Shown: in pieces, positions 1 to 12,288 of the stretch
Layout of the letters: each line of letters begins with the position of its first letter
Position numbering within the stretch: the first letter of the stretch is position 1
Assembly: GCA_030340625.1 (NCBI GenBank)
Contig: JAOPHQ010005700.1
Coordinates: 202,001 to 266,000, forward strand
Direction of reading: 5' to 3'
Source: Merluccius polli
Taxonomy: Eukaryota > Chordata > Actinopteri > Gadiformes > Merlucciidae
Length of the DNA stretch: 64,000 nt
The notes under the pieces: generated by a model
Seen by the model: the letters and a program-made list of their open reading frames with translations, nothing else
Database searches by the model: none
What the model was told of the DNA's origin: nothing
Position numbers and translations under genes: made by a program

Positions 1-1500
1 ACCAAGTTCCTTACTCATCCACGCACAGGCACAAGCATAGGGATGTATGGATGTGTATCAATGGGTGTACATTATGCCGCTTTTCCACTGTCGCCCTATT
101 GCCGAGCACGCCATGCGTGCTGGATTAAGCTATGGGTCTTGACTAAAGGGTAGCCAACCGAGCTAGCAAATACTGGAGACTAGGGATGGTAACAATAAAC
201 AACAACTATCTGCTTCTCATGGCCGATACCGATACAATAACCGATCATTTCACGTGTTTGTATTTTAAAAGAATATTCATACTGTAACCTGTACTGTAAC
301 CATCATTTATGCACAACTGAGGGTAAGAACAGCATAATGGCAGAATCGGTCGACCCCTTTCTGGCATCCAAAATCAAACATTCAAAAGCATCGATGGGTT
401 TCTCCTGCTTACAATGTATGTGTAAGCAGGAGGAACGGCTTTGATAACCTTTTCTGTCTAGAGGTCCATTGGCCTGTCTGTCTTGTAGTCTATTTGCAAT
501 ATCTGTCCATAAGGCCAGATGACTCGTTCTTGTTTAGATTGGATTTGATCTTCTTTTCAGGCATTTCCATCCTCAGCTGTGTCATCAGTCTGTCCTGTAA
601 ATGTCAGGCCTGCACAGCCCTTTTATAGACTGTAGCTGATGATATACACTTTACATGAGTTTGCTGTCTCTCTTCTTCATCTATCACTCTGTTATCACCG
701 TTCTTCTTGAAATGTGGAGTGCAATTCCCTCTTAACAGGAAAACGGGCTATCAAACAACTGGAGTCAACAACACCTTATTTAATCTCCCTCTCTCTCCCT
801 CCTTCCCCCCCACCCCAGTGAGTCACAGCTGTTGGGGAATCATAGGAACAGTGATACATGTGAACAGCTTGTTAAGCAAACACTTTCCGTTTGATTGAAA
901 ATACATGCATGCAAATTGATGTGTGATATAGAAAAAGGCTCTCTCACGATTAAAAAAAATAATAATCACACACGATTCTTTAAATCTTGTAGTGTGCGCC
1001 AGGTAGAAGAAGACATTGGGTTAATAGGGTTTATAACAACAGAGAGTGTTACTCGCACACCGCCCCAACAAACACCAAGTTGGCCAACACCGTTGGGACA
1101 TGAGACACGAATCCCCCCGAAAATAACTTCAACATCCGACAACAGCTAACGACCACCGAAGGGGTACGGCACACTGGCCCGATGTTGGCGTTCGGAGGCG
1201 TTCGTTGTGGCAGTGAGCAAGCACTTTAATTATTAGACTATAGAGTCAGTCTGCGTGACACTGTATTAGTCCTTGAAACCGGCAGATATAGATATTACAT
1301 CTGATAGAAAGAGTGCACATCAACAGACCCCTCTGCTCCTGTGTGACCTGATACACACGTCGGATTGAGTCCATGAGCAAACCATCATCACAGGAGTAAG
1401 GCGAAGCTTCACGTTTTGAATAAAGGTAGCCCGGTTGGCGTGCGAGGAACTACCTTCATGGCTTCACCTCTCTCCCACAGACAGACAGACGGACAGACAG

Positions 1501-1539
<39 letters not shown>

Positions 1540-2715
1540 AACACACACACTGAGCTCCCCGCCACCTGATTGGAAGCCTATAGCAGGTGGCATCACACAC
1601 ACACACATTCCCCCTTAAATAGCGGCATGCGGAGCATTCCCAATGGACCAAGATATATTAGTCACGTCACATGAGGCGTGCATCACACTCTGTATCACCA
1701 ACTCAGATTTCAAGGAAGCTCTCCAACTTCAAATGGTAAATGGACTGCATTTATGTAGCGTTTAACCGATCCTGCATCTCCTGCCATTTTTTATGCACAA
1801 GATCACAGGCTTTTGCAAACCAGCCTAGCTGTGAGAGTTTGTCTTTGAGATAACATTTCCCATCCCCCTAACCTTACCCCCAATCTCCCATTAATTCAGA
1901 TGAGCCGTGATACTATTAAAGAACAGCAAATTGGGGGCAAAATTAGCATTTCTTCTTTGCCTCTGCATTGTTGTTGTTGTTGTTGTTGTAGGTGACTGAT
2001 GACGCAGGGCCTGCTCCTAATGGAATACAGATATACAGGGTGGGGGGGGGGGGCTAGATGTAGATTTCATAAAAAGGAGAAATTATTTCTCCAGTAAGGG
2101 CACATGTTGTGAGTCATCAGCCTACCGCAAATTATCTGGTCAAGGGGGGACACAACCACTCACCATGCACACACACATACAGCCCTCAGCAGAGGCACAC
2201 AGGTAGTAACAGAGAGAGAGAGAGAGAGAGAAGAGGTATGAGGTATGATCCAAGAAGAATAGGCATAATAATAAAAAGAGAAAGAAGATATATATATAGA
2301 GAGAGCGAGAGCGAGATGGACAGTGTTTCTCTGTGTAATTAGGTCTTGCCTGGAGAGTTCCACTTGCATATAACTACTTACAGAACACACAGCATCAGCA
2401 TTGATTTATCAAAAAACTGATTGGTGACACAACAGCGTCATCATATATCATATATCAGTTTGGGTCATGGCCTTGCCATGATATATATATATACATATAT
2501 ATAAATAAAAACTAATCAAAACAACGATGCATAAGTCTCATGAATGTTTCTATGACTAAATCTTCATGCGTCATGAATGCATCTTGGAAGCGTTACCGTC
2601 TAATTTTAGCTATTATCCATTTTAATGCCAAATGTGAACACCTTGCAACGTTGGGCATGCATGTGTGTATACGTTTCAGTAAGCATTGAAAATCACGCCT
2701 GTTAGAGTAGGCAAG

Positions 2716-2763
2716 TCTCTCTCTTTCTCTCTCCCCCTCTCTCCCCCTCTCTGTCTTTCTCTC

Positions 2764-2809
<46 letters not shown>

Positions 2810-2962
2810 CCTCTCTCTCCCTCTCTCTCTTCCCTCTCTCTCTCCCCTCTCTCTCTCCCTCTCCCCCTCTCCCTCTCCCTCCCTCCCTCCTCTTTTCTCT
2901 CTCTCCTCTTCTCTCTCTCTCCTTTCCCTCTCCCCCCTCTCCCCCCCACCTCCCCCTTCCTC
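2716..2962. repeat. (CT)n/(CCCTCT)n pyrimidine tract
   Basis: About 247 bases are almost purely C and T on the plus strand, built from CT units and CCCTCT variants. They open long low-complexity frames (Ser/Leu or Arg/Glu) on both strands that are not genes. Confidence 0.9.
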
Positions 2963-3180
2963 TATTCATCACAGCAGACGGTACCTGCTGGTCCCTCCTG
3001 ACTCTCGGTGCATCTTCTTCAGCCTCAGGCCCCCACAGCATGGTGGGTAAAAACCCAGCCACATCACTGAGGCTTATTGCCTTTTCTTCTTCTCTTTCAC
3101 TCAGCAATTACTGTCTCCCTGGCAGCTCACACAATATACTCCCATAATATCTTATAGGAAGAGTCACATAGACCTTCATT

Positions 3181-3183
<3 letters not shown>

Positions 3184-3224
<41 letters not shown>
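3184..3224. repeat. (GT)n microsatellite
   Basis: About 20 perfect GT units lie just downstream of the rgs6 exon, inside the intron. Confidence 0.95.
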
Positions 3225-3225
<1 letters not shown>

Positions 3226-3408
3226 ACTCTATGGCTACACTGTACAATTATTTGAAGTCGGTGGTGCAGATAGACAAACTGACCGATCGGCCCAGCAGCA
3301 GACTTTGTATGTTCTTTTTTGTAAGGTCAAGCAATTTGAAAAGAGCCAAATGTACTGGATGTTTTGCATATGCTGCTATAATGGCTGCTTCATGACGTCT
3401 CCTCCTAC

Positions 3409-3684
3409 CTTTCGGTAGACGATCATGTTGGGGGAGTCGTTGTCCGGGTCCACGCTGGCCCCCAGTGACTTTATGGAGCGCAGCGTCCGGCGAGCGGCGG
3501 CCGCCAGCCGCGGGCTCCCCTCCTTGCCATCCCCGGAGCCCTCCGACGCCTCGTCGTCTTCCTCCTCCTCATCCTCCTCCTCTTCTTTTTCTTCCAGGTG
3601 CTGCTGCCCCTCCTCTTCCTCCTCCTCCTCCTCCTCTTCCTCCGCCCCCACACTCTGCTGTTTCTTCAGTGCGTCAGCCATCAT
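3409..3684 (-). CDS. rgs6: rgs6 first coding exon with acidic N-terminal extension
   Basis: This is a 92-codon exon from ATG 3684 (or the adjacent ATG 3681, which has A at -3 and G at +4) to the donor GTAGGA after 3409. It ends DPDNDSPNMIVYRK. From memory, human RGS6 has ADPEESSPNMIVYCK and RGS7 has DESPNMLVYRK at the same splice position, just before the DEP domain. R7 RGS proteins bind Gbeta5 and accelerate GTP hydrolysis on Gi/o subunits. The neighbour sipa1l1 favours rgs6 over rgs7. Human RGS6 has only about 20 residues before this motif. Here there are about 80, including an 11-Glu run, a second Glu/Asp-rich block and SPRLAAAARRTLRSIKSLGA. The remaining exons are outside the window. Confidence 0.65.
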
Positions 3685-3796
3685 GGGGTGATCTCCTACT
3701 AGGCGGTCTCTCTCGGTTTTTGTTGTTCTCCCTCCACCACCCTCTTTTCTGGTTCTCTCCGTAGTTTTCCGCGGTTTGTTCTCCGTTGGCGTCCTG
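3685..3796 (-). other. rgs6: rgs6 5' UTR part of coding exon, NAGNAG acceptor and poly-C tract
   Basis: On the minus strand CCCAACAGCAG precedes the untranslated part of the exon, so splicing could start it at 3796 or 3793. The upstream pyrimidine tract is mostly a pure C run (the poly-G at 3841-3867 of the plus strand). The frame stays open through this part, so an even longer N terminus cannot be excluded. Confidence 0.45.
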
Positions 3797-3836
3797 CTGT
3801 TGGGAGGGAGGTGGGGGAGGTCGGGGAGGTGGGGGA

Positions 3837-3867
<31 letters not shown>

Positions 3868-4087
3868 AAGAAGGGGGAGGATAGAGATTAGTTTGAAAGC
3901 TAATGATAACACGGCAAAGTGTGCTCCAATGCCTCTTCATCTGTGATGTTATGATTAAAACTGATGACAGGTTCCTTGTACTGAGGCCCTGAGTTGCCAT
4001 GGGGCCCTAAACTAAACTAATATTCCTCAACAAACGTGTATTCAACAAAATGATTAGTGACGACTAATGTAGTAAAGTAACTGATAC

Positions 4088-4188
4088 TGGCCCCGTTTAC
4101 ACGAGAGAAATAGATTGGGATTAAAAAACTAATGTTTACACAAAGGGCACAACATGCTTAAGCCTCAGCCTGTTAGACATAGGCGCAG

Positions 4189-4272
<84 letters not shown>

Positions 4273-4505
4273 TAACCACATCCATGGTTTGCACAATCTC
4301 TGAGTATGGGTGGAGACCTAGCGAACGTGGTGTAGGGTTAGGAATCACGGCGATGTTCAGATACATTTGCATATGACACTCTCTTTGCTTTGAATGTAGC
4401 ATATACTAGACGGAGAAATCATCTCTTTTGCATCGCAACCTCACACTCGTTTTTAATTTGCAATTTGAAGAAGAGCGATTCAAAGCGCTTGTGTGAACAG
4501 GGCCA
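4088..4505. mobile_element. MITE-like element with inverted ends, containing (CA)n
   Basis: The left end TGGCCCCGTTTACACGAG and the reverse complement of the right end, TGGCCCTGTTCACACAAGCG, form imperfect terminal inverted repeats. A perfect (CA)n tract at 4190-4268 lies inside. A related fragment with a similar 'ATTTGCGATTTGAAG' core occurs near 35940-36015. No clean target duplication was found. Confidence 0.45.
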
Positions 4506-5470
4506 TACAGTGAACCGGGTTGGACAGTTGTTTTAAAATGTAAACATTTGAAGAACACTGGATGAGAACATCTTAGATGATAAATCACACAGAGAAAGAA
4601 AGACTGGGGACTTCTGGCCAGGAGTCTGAAGAGACCTTGGCCTATGTACCCAGCATCATTGTTTCCACAGTTACGGCTTACCTAACCCAACTTTAATTTA
4701 GTCGTACCTTATTTTATACTTTATACTTCTTTATTCATTTCATACCTCCTTTATTAAAGTGTGCATATAATATAACATGCCCTCAGAGCTTCTTTTAAAC
4801 ATTGTTAAAAATGGATGTAATTTAATGATCGCCTGTAAAGTCTTGAGTTAGTATATCCTCTATATGCTATTCAACTAAACACACAAATTCTTCAAAACTA
4901 TATTGCCAATAAGGCTTTTTAAAATAGCTGAATTGCTAACCAGCAAAGGGGAAAATGGAATACATGCTAGACTTTTTAATTAGGATACAATATGAAGCAA
5001 CCGCTGGACACCATTACAAGACGATGTTACTCTTCTGGTTTTGGCAACAGAAACATAAAAGGGATGCATGTTCAAAAGTCCACGTTATCAGCGCTCCTTT
5101 CTTCATGCAGCAAACGGCACAAAGTGCACAGAGATGGCAGCAACATTCATTCGGCAAACAAAGATGAAGAATCGCAAAAGTGGCAGGGAGTCATTGAACA
5201 TACCCATTGTACATCACACATTAATAGGAATGGAGACACAATATCTCACAATCACACACAACATTCTTCTATAACGTGGACTTATCAGTCGGTGCCTGAT
5301 TGTGTGAAAACTATCAAAATACATTGAAATCTGAGGTGTGCAGGAATAGACACTTTTCACAGAGGCATCATTGTAGGACACCAGGGCAGGGATAGCAGAC
5401 TAAACTAGTGAAGGTAACACACACTGACCATGGATCACGTGTCCTGGTACATGGAAGCATAATTACCGCA

Positions 5471-5720
5471 GCCAAGGAGGTTATGTTTTCTGCATGTCTG
5501 TGTGCTGGATATCTCAAAAAGTTGAGCACGGATTTGCACCACATTTGGTGGGTTGGTTATGGGTCAAGTAAGGAGTGATTACCTTTCCATGCCAATCTGC
5601 CAAAAGGAGGCATGGCAGTGGGCGTGGCATGTGTCTGTGAGCGGGATATTTCCAAAAGTTGAGCACAGAGTTGTGGCGAATTTGGTGGGTAGGTTGGTTA
5701 TGGGTCTGCAGTTTCTGGAT
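5471..5720 (+). repeat. dimeric interspersed repeat of unknown class
   Basis: Two related segments, about 5508-5565 and 5646-5706, share AAAAGTTGAGCAC and TTTGGTGGGT..GGTTATGGGTC. This resembles a widespread fish repeat with the theme 'ATATCTCAAAAAGTT..GAACGGATTT..ATGAAATTTGGTGGG'. I cannot name the family. Confidence 0.4.
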
Positions 5721-7005
5721 AATTTACAATTAGTACATTTTCCGTCAGCAGCACCTCTACGTGCCAAAGAAAGTTTTGAAGGCTACAATCTTGGCTTTAT
5801 CCAGGCTGGATTTGTCCAAAGGGGTCTGGTTGCAACCCGCACCCGGAAACTCGGGAATTATCCTCAGCCTCCCGGAAAAAAAACATTCCCGGAGATCCTG
5901 ACATGTTTCTCACCTCTTTCAACACATGTAGCCACAGCCGGCATTTTAAAACATCGCAATAACATTTTGCTTTTTTTAAGAACACTTGTTTAAGAACAAG
6001 TGTTGCCTATGCATATTCGGGCGTACGCCAACCTGATAGCCATTGGAAAGTTGACCTCCAAAATGGCGGCACATACAGTGTGTGACGTCAGCTGCCACAT
6101 CTCTATTGTATGGTGACAGAAAACCTTGGATGAGCAGAGGAGGGAGGTGAGGAATTAACTCCAAATACATTACACTCCAGTCTCAGAAAGTAAGCGGTTC
6201 TAGTCGACTGTCTCAATTTGCAAACTATCATAATAAATAACCTAAGCCTAATGGTTTATTTATGGTCGCTGTAGCTGCGAGCGCTAAGTCGATGTTAAGT
6301 CGATGTGATGCCAATGTGCTTGTGTGTGGTAGTCACATTGCTGAGGCAACATGTCATAGCAGTAAATAACAAGTTTAAGAAAATTCTATTCTAAGAAAAT
6401 ACAATTCTTCTGGATTATTTTTTGCCTTAACACAAATGTCATTATCCCATTAGATATATCAGTTCTATATGTATTTTAAATTCTATATATTTAACCTGAT
6501 ACTATTTCTTTCATACCAGAAATGGAATAACAAGCTAATCATTTTGTTTACACATGTAAAAAACTTCTGTCTCACTTCAAAACGGCCCATTCTGAAGGGC
6601 ATAGCCTCCACAATCAGGTGCGACCCTCCTAAAGTCCAGAGGTGCACAGTATGCGACGAATCACTCTACAGCCCCTGCACAAGGGCCATAATTATCTTGT
6701 TTTTCTGGCTTGCACAGGTTCATGTGTAGGCTACATAACACATATTTTGATTGAAGGACAGTCTTCATCTTTATTATTTGCATAATTGACATCCCAAATA
6801 CAATGATTGAAGCCTTTCTTCTGCAAACAATTTGTCTTTCAATCAGCAAATAGACACACAGATAGACATAATTGAAAACATCGGTGACATTATCCATCCG
6901 TATGGAACTTTTTCCAAAACATTGGTGTTTCGCAAACGTAATATTTTCTGCTCACAGGACTGTTGTGTGCGCTTTAAGTTAAGGTAAGGAAAGTGGTATA
7001 GCAAG

Positions 7006-7932
7006 TAGGGGTGTGACGAAATATCGTGCCAGGAAATATCGGAAATGAAAACGTCATTTTCTAGTCCGACCAGTATTGACCAATCACGTTTGAGCGCGCT
7101 TTGGTCGCATCCAGGTAAACAGTCTGTGTGGAGAGCAAAAGAGGCGGAACACAACGGCCGAAATGCAATCTGGGAAACCATCAGCTATCGTCTGATGGTG
7201 ATTTAGCTTTTTAGCCACTTGTGGAAAGGCTGCTTGTTAACGATCCGGTTGTAGACGTCGTCTCTTAACTCCAACTCCATTCGTGCATTTCAACTTACTA
7301 ATCGGACTGTAAAAAATGACCGGCACACGGAAGAGGAAGTCTTGCTGACTCCACAAAACCACATATTCATAGTCATCATAGCATTTGTGCACTGGAGGGC
7401 GGCATCAACAGAGTGTCATGTATTCACCTTCCTCCGTCATGCTGTATCGCCTTCGGTAGTACCATCAGTGTCAACATGGCAGACAGCGAGGTTGAGATAG
7501 AGGATGCTCAATCTAATTTTAGCCATAAATTTGTTGATATGCTAATTAACAGTCCCCTGCAGTGCAGAACACTAGCTTTATGTTGATTTATTTTGGTATG
7601 TTTTTTATTTAAGTGCAGAATTAAGTGCACTAGACACAAAACAGGTAATCAGTCTAAAAGAGACCGGAGAACACTAGCTTTACGTTGATATTTTTTTAGT
7701 GTTTCTAATTAAATTTCATATTCAGTTATTATAACTATTGTTTCATATCTCAGGCATACTTTGTAGTAAACATTGTCCTGTACATATTTCCCTTCAGGAA
7801 TAAACAAGTAATCTTGTTCAATTATACATTGTCTTCATTTGAACTTTTTTTTTTATCGTGACTATATCGTAACTTGAAACCAATATCGTGTATCGTATCG
7901 TATCGTGTGTTTAGTGTATCGTCACACCCCTT
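7006..7932. mobile_element. hAT-like non-autonomous element
   Basis: The ends are TAGGGGTGTGACGA and, reverse-complemented, AAGGGGTGTGACGATACAC. Flanking 8-mers ATAGCAAG (6998-7005) and ATAGCGAG (7933-7940) match at 7 of 8 positions, as expected for hAT target duplication. ATATCG/ATCGT motifs recur near both ends. From about 7475 an internal frame begins MADSEVEIEDAQSNFSHKF and stops after 36 codons. It may be the remnant of a transposase N terminus. Confidence 0.7.
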
Positions 7933-9504
7933 ATAGCGAGCAAACATGCAACGAGTACTAGGTAATGTTAGAAATGCTTAAAATCAATGTTTAAAGAAAT
8001 CATCTGTGTATTTTGAAAATTCGGAAGTGTGTGGCGGGATGCAGTGACTACAAATGGGGTTTGATGAATAACATCAGCTGGACTTTTACTTTCTGAATGC
8101 CTCATTTTAACTTTCACTTTCTGACCCCCCACTGTAACTAAGCTGCAGTGGGAGACACAGCTGGCAGTAACATGCAATGTCAACTTGGGTACTTTTAAAT
8201 AGTATAGTAGTTTATGAGTAGGCTATATATACAGCCATTGTATGCAGTTATCTCTGCCTATCTCTGAATATGGTGCTTCTCGACAGTGTCAAAGTGGATT
8301 GTGAGAAGAGAGAGAGAGAGCGAGAGCGAGAGAGACTAGTATTTCATGTCATCAGGCTTCTCAGATCAATAGTCATCTGTGGTGGCTGCGTGTGGGTGTG
8401 TGTATGCACAAAGGTATAGGCCTAAATACACACATAACAATGCTTACTATACGAGTAGTCTTCTGCATTAGACAAAGTCAATAAACAACACAATCTCACC
8501 CCTCGTTAAGGTACGGTCATTCTTCTGTCCCACCACTACTGTTGCTTTGGTTTTGGTCATGAGACTTAAAAATCTGAGACAGGGTTATTTTGACCCGTGT
8601 GCAATATACAACATGTATTCCATGTATAAGTCAAAATAATGTTTCAGCATCAGCTGCAGCCGTTCCTGTCTTTTCCTGAACATGTGTTCTTTACATGCAT
8701 GTTTTTTTATTATATCATGCATGTATGCACCTATACCCACAGTTAAATACCTATACACCTACACCCCTTTACTCAATCTACATAACACAATATACACAAA
8801 AAGAGACGAATGATGAAGTAGTATAAAAGGACGGTGGTTAGCTGGTTAAAGTTGGTTTTGTTGGTAGAGTTAGCAATATTACCCAGAGAAAGCACGTGGG
8901 TCATGGTATGAATATAGTTGCCTGGGTAACGAAATCCTGCATATCTTTGGCAGTGCATCAAGGAAGGTAGGTTTAGGCGGCGTTTCCTGAGTCTACCGGC
9001 CCAGGAAATGATTGGATTCAAATCATTTTTTGGTCTGGCATGAATTTATTCAAGCCCCCTTACAGAACGAATGAGTCAAATATGGTATACAATACGTGTG
9101 GCGCAGGAGCCCCTAGCCCCGCCCTTTCTGATCCCTCTGCCAGGGCAGTGGATGTACATTAGGTCAACCCTTACCACGCAGATTACTGCATGTTGCCATG
9201 GAGACCAAGTAAGTTCTCATGCAGCCAAGAAGAACGACAATACCCATTGTAATGCTATGCTCACCGGTATACTGTGTTTTCCAGCTTGTGGTGAATTTGA
9301 TCAAAACCCCTTGGTATTGTCAACTGCAGTTATGTGGTTGTTATTTCTGTTGGGTTGTGTTGGTTCACTTGAGGGCACAACACTACAGTTCAGGAGGGTG
9401 GAGGAAAGGAAAACATGGCTCAGACAAGTCCACTCCGGTCATGCATTGGGGGGATCGGTTCAGAGGTCTCCTTTAACACTGTTGCAATAATCCTCCATAT
9501 ATAC

Positions 9505-9535
<31 letters not shown>

Positions 9536-9948
9536 CTTTAACATCTGCAACTTTAACCAATATCCCTACAACCGCTCCACATATTCAGCTGTAGTCTGAT
9601 GTTCACTGTAATAAACGTCAGACAAAGAATACACACAAACCACAGCATGGTCACAGACGTATCACATTATGATCACGTGACTTTATGATCACATATCAAA
9701 GACACATCACATAGTCAATGAACATGTCTACTGGATATTACAGTGTCTAAACCAAGTCTATTTGCGTGAGGGGTCCCCAATCCTCCCAGGACCGCAGCCT
9801 AGACCACCTGCAGCCCTACATCTTAATTTAGCTTTATTCAAGTCTCTCCATCACAGTCACACCACACTCTCCACGCCTGCAGCCTGGGTAACAAGCGACA
9901 CGTCGTGGGAAACTGTGTCCATCACCATACCAAAAGCATGGCAGGTTT

Positions 9949-10215
<267 letters not shown>

Positions 10216-10229
10216 CCCTATCCCCTCTC

Positions 10230-10536
10230 GAGCTGCCAGGTTAACCCGCGTGACGAGGCGCCGCGTGACGACCTCACCTGAGAGGATGCTCACCGCGGGA
10301 ACTGTCGCGCGCTCTCTCTCTCTCTCTCTTACTTCCCCTGTCACTACAATATAATAACTTCCAGCTGCTGCTGTCAATGTCCGCCATGCTGACAGTAATA
10401 ATAACCTTACCTGGGCCAACAAAAGTTCAACACACCGCTGTCCGCTGTTGCTCCTCCGTCCGTCCGTCTTCTTCCCGAGCGGGCGGACACACGCTCGCGC
10501 CTCTTCCTCTTCCTCCCCCCCCCCCACCCCCACGCC

Positions 10537-10568
<32 letters not shown>

Positions 10569-10760
10569 CGCGCGCGCCGCCTCCGGCTTCCCGGCAGCCT
10601 ATAGGTGAGCCAGGTGGAGGAGGAGGGATCCGTCACTCCGCGGAGGAGGAGGACAGCACAATGGCGGAGTGGTGGGAGACCCGCGGCGGGAGGGAGGGGA
10701 GCAGCTGGAGGGGGAGAGAGAGGGTGTGCGGGTCTAGAGGCAGCTGCAGTAGGTAGGACT
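10230..10760 (-). promoter_or_regulatory. candidate rgs6 promoter / 5' non-coding exon, CpG-rich block
   Basis: A GC- and CpG-rich block stands out from AT-rich, repeat-rich surroundings. A good minus-strand donor, GTTGGCCCAG then GTAAGG, lies at 10411/10410. It could join a 5' non-coding exon to the acceptor at about 3796. No coding frame is convincing. Tandem CAGA units (10538-10567) and long CT runs border it. The assignment is inferred from position and composition only. A plus-strand promoter is also possible, because CCTATAG then GTGAGC near 10602 could be a donor. Confidence 0.35.
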
Positions 10761-10783
10761 CTCTCTCTCTCTCTCTCGCTCTC

Positions 10784-10816
<33 letters not shown>

Positions 10817-10943
10817 ACCCCCCCCCCCCCCCCCCGCACTCTCTCTCCCCCTCTCTCTCTCTCTCTCTCTCTCTCCCCCTGTCTCTCTAGCCCCCCCCCC
10901 CGCACTCTCTCTCTCCCTCTTTCTCTCTCCTCCCCCCCTCTCT

Positions 10944-10976
<33 letters not shown>

Positions 10977-10978
10977 AG
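10757..10978. repeat. (CT)n with poly-C runs
   Basis: A pyrimidine-only tract with two poly-C runs (about 10817-10835 and 10890-10901) follows the CpG-rich block. Length is probably unreliable in assembly. Confidence 0.9.
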
Positions 10979-11239
10979 GTGAAGGCAGCATGTGTGCGAG
11001 GGATTTTCCGTAGCTAATTAGCAGCTAATTCATCCAAACTCTGCGATAAAATGTCAACTTTATCTTTTTATCAAGTTTTTTTTGTCGCTTCGCTTAATAT
11101 AGCCGAGACCATATGAAAAAAAAGTTATGTACAATATATGAGATGGCCTATTATAGTAATATAATATATAGTCATATAAAATAAAATATATTTCTGGGAC
11201 TGGTGCTCCGCTAGCCAGCTCATAACTTTTTGGACAGAG

Positions 11240-11247
11240 AAGCAGAC
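11240..11247. repeat. left target-site duplication of hAT palindrome
   Basis: AAGCAGAC is repeated exactly at 13926-13933 on the other side of the element. Confidence 0.88.
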
Positions 11248-12256
11248 CAGTGGCGGACCTAGCAATTTGGGGGGGGGGTATGAAGGTATATTTGGTGCAA
11301 AAGTCACGAGCACATTTAACTACAGATTTCGCATGCGCACACTAAAGTCACAAACGTGTAACTGTAAATTTGAAGTTGTATTTTTTTTTCCTATACCTTG
11401 TTAACACAAATCCTTGTTACAGGTACACAAATCCTATCCTGTGCATCACAACTTCCTGGCCTTATGCACTCAAGACTTTTGCCCCAAATGCACTGCAACG
11501 ATTGGGGCAAAACACATTTGCACATCCGTGTTTCATAATCTGAGAACATGCACAACATTCGTGCATTTGTAAACCGTAAATTTGAAGTTGTACATATTTT
11601 CGTTTTACCTTGTTAACACAAAATAGGGCTACGGGTTCACAAATCCTTGTTACAGGTACACAAATCCTATCCTGTGCATCACAACTTTCAAGTGTCATGC
11701 CCTCAACACTTTCGCCCCAAATACACTGCAACGATTGGGGCAAAACACATTCGCACATCCGTGTTTCATAATCTGAGAACATGCACAACATTCGTGCATT
11801 TGTAAACCCAAATGTGAACTAATGCATCAGAAGTTGTGCATCTGTGAAATATTTTCTCATTATAAAATGGTATTAGATCGCTGTGGTCATTGAGCATTTT
11901 CTTGCACAACTACAAGTCAATTGATACAAGTGTTCGAATCTGCTTCTACGAGTTTGCAGCTGTTGTTTTCCGTACGGATACTTTTGCACCATATACACCA
12001 CCTAGCGAGGTGCAAAACGGAGTTGTACTTGTGCACGCCGAGCGAATCGATCGAAAAGAAAACAAGGCGGCCGGATCTGGATCCTGGATCGCGCCCAGGC
12101 ATCCCTGCTCATATCAAAGTAAGTAACCTCCGCTTGTTTCCTCATCAATAAAGGACAAGGACGCACGATTTATAGATTTTCTTTTCACAAAGTGAGACAG
12201 ATATTTGTTGTGGTGTTAAGTTAAATTACGACCTTATTATTCACATATTCTTGAAG

Positions 12257-12288
<32 letters not shown>

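Larger units (their letters stand above)
1..3408 (-). other. rgs6 intron (partial)
   Basis: This follows the donor at 3408. No conserved exon was seen. Simple repeats present: CAGA/CA at about 1481-1550, TTG units near 1970-1990, TA-rich tracts near 2480, a long pyrimidine tract at 2716-2962 and (GT)n at 3184-3224. Confidence 0.5.

Noticed and set aside
2593..3147. Arg/Glu-rich and Ser/Leu-rich frames on both strands
   Set aside because: Produced by the CT/CCCTCT pyrimidine tract.
5553..5993. 146-codon plus-strand frame
   Set aside because: It overlaps the dimeric interspersed repeat and has no recognisable domain or splice context.
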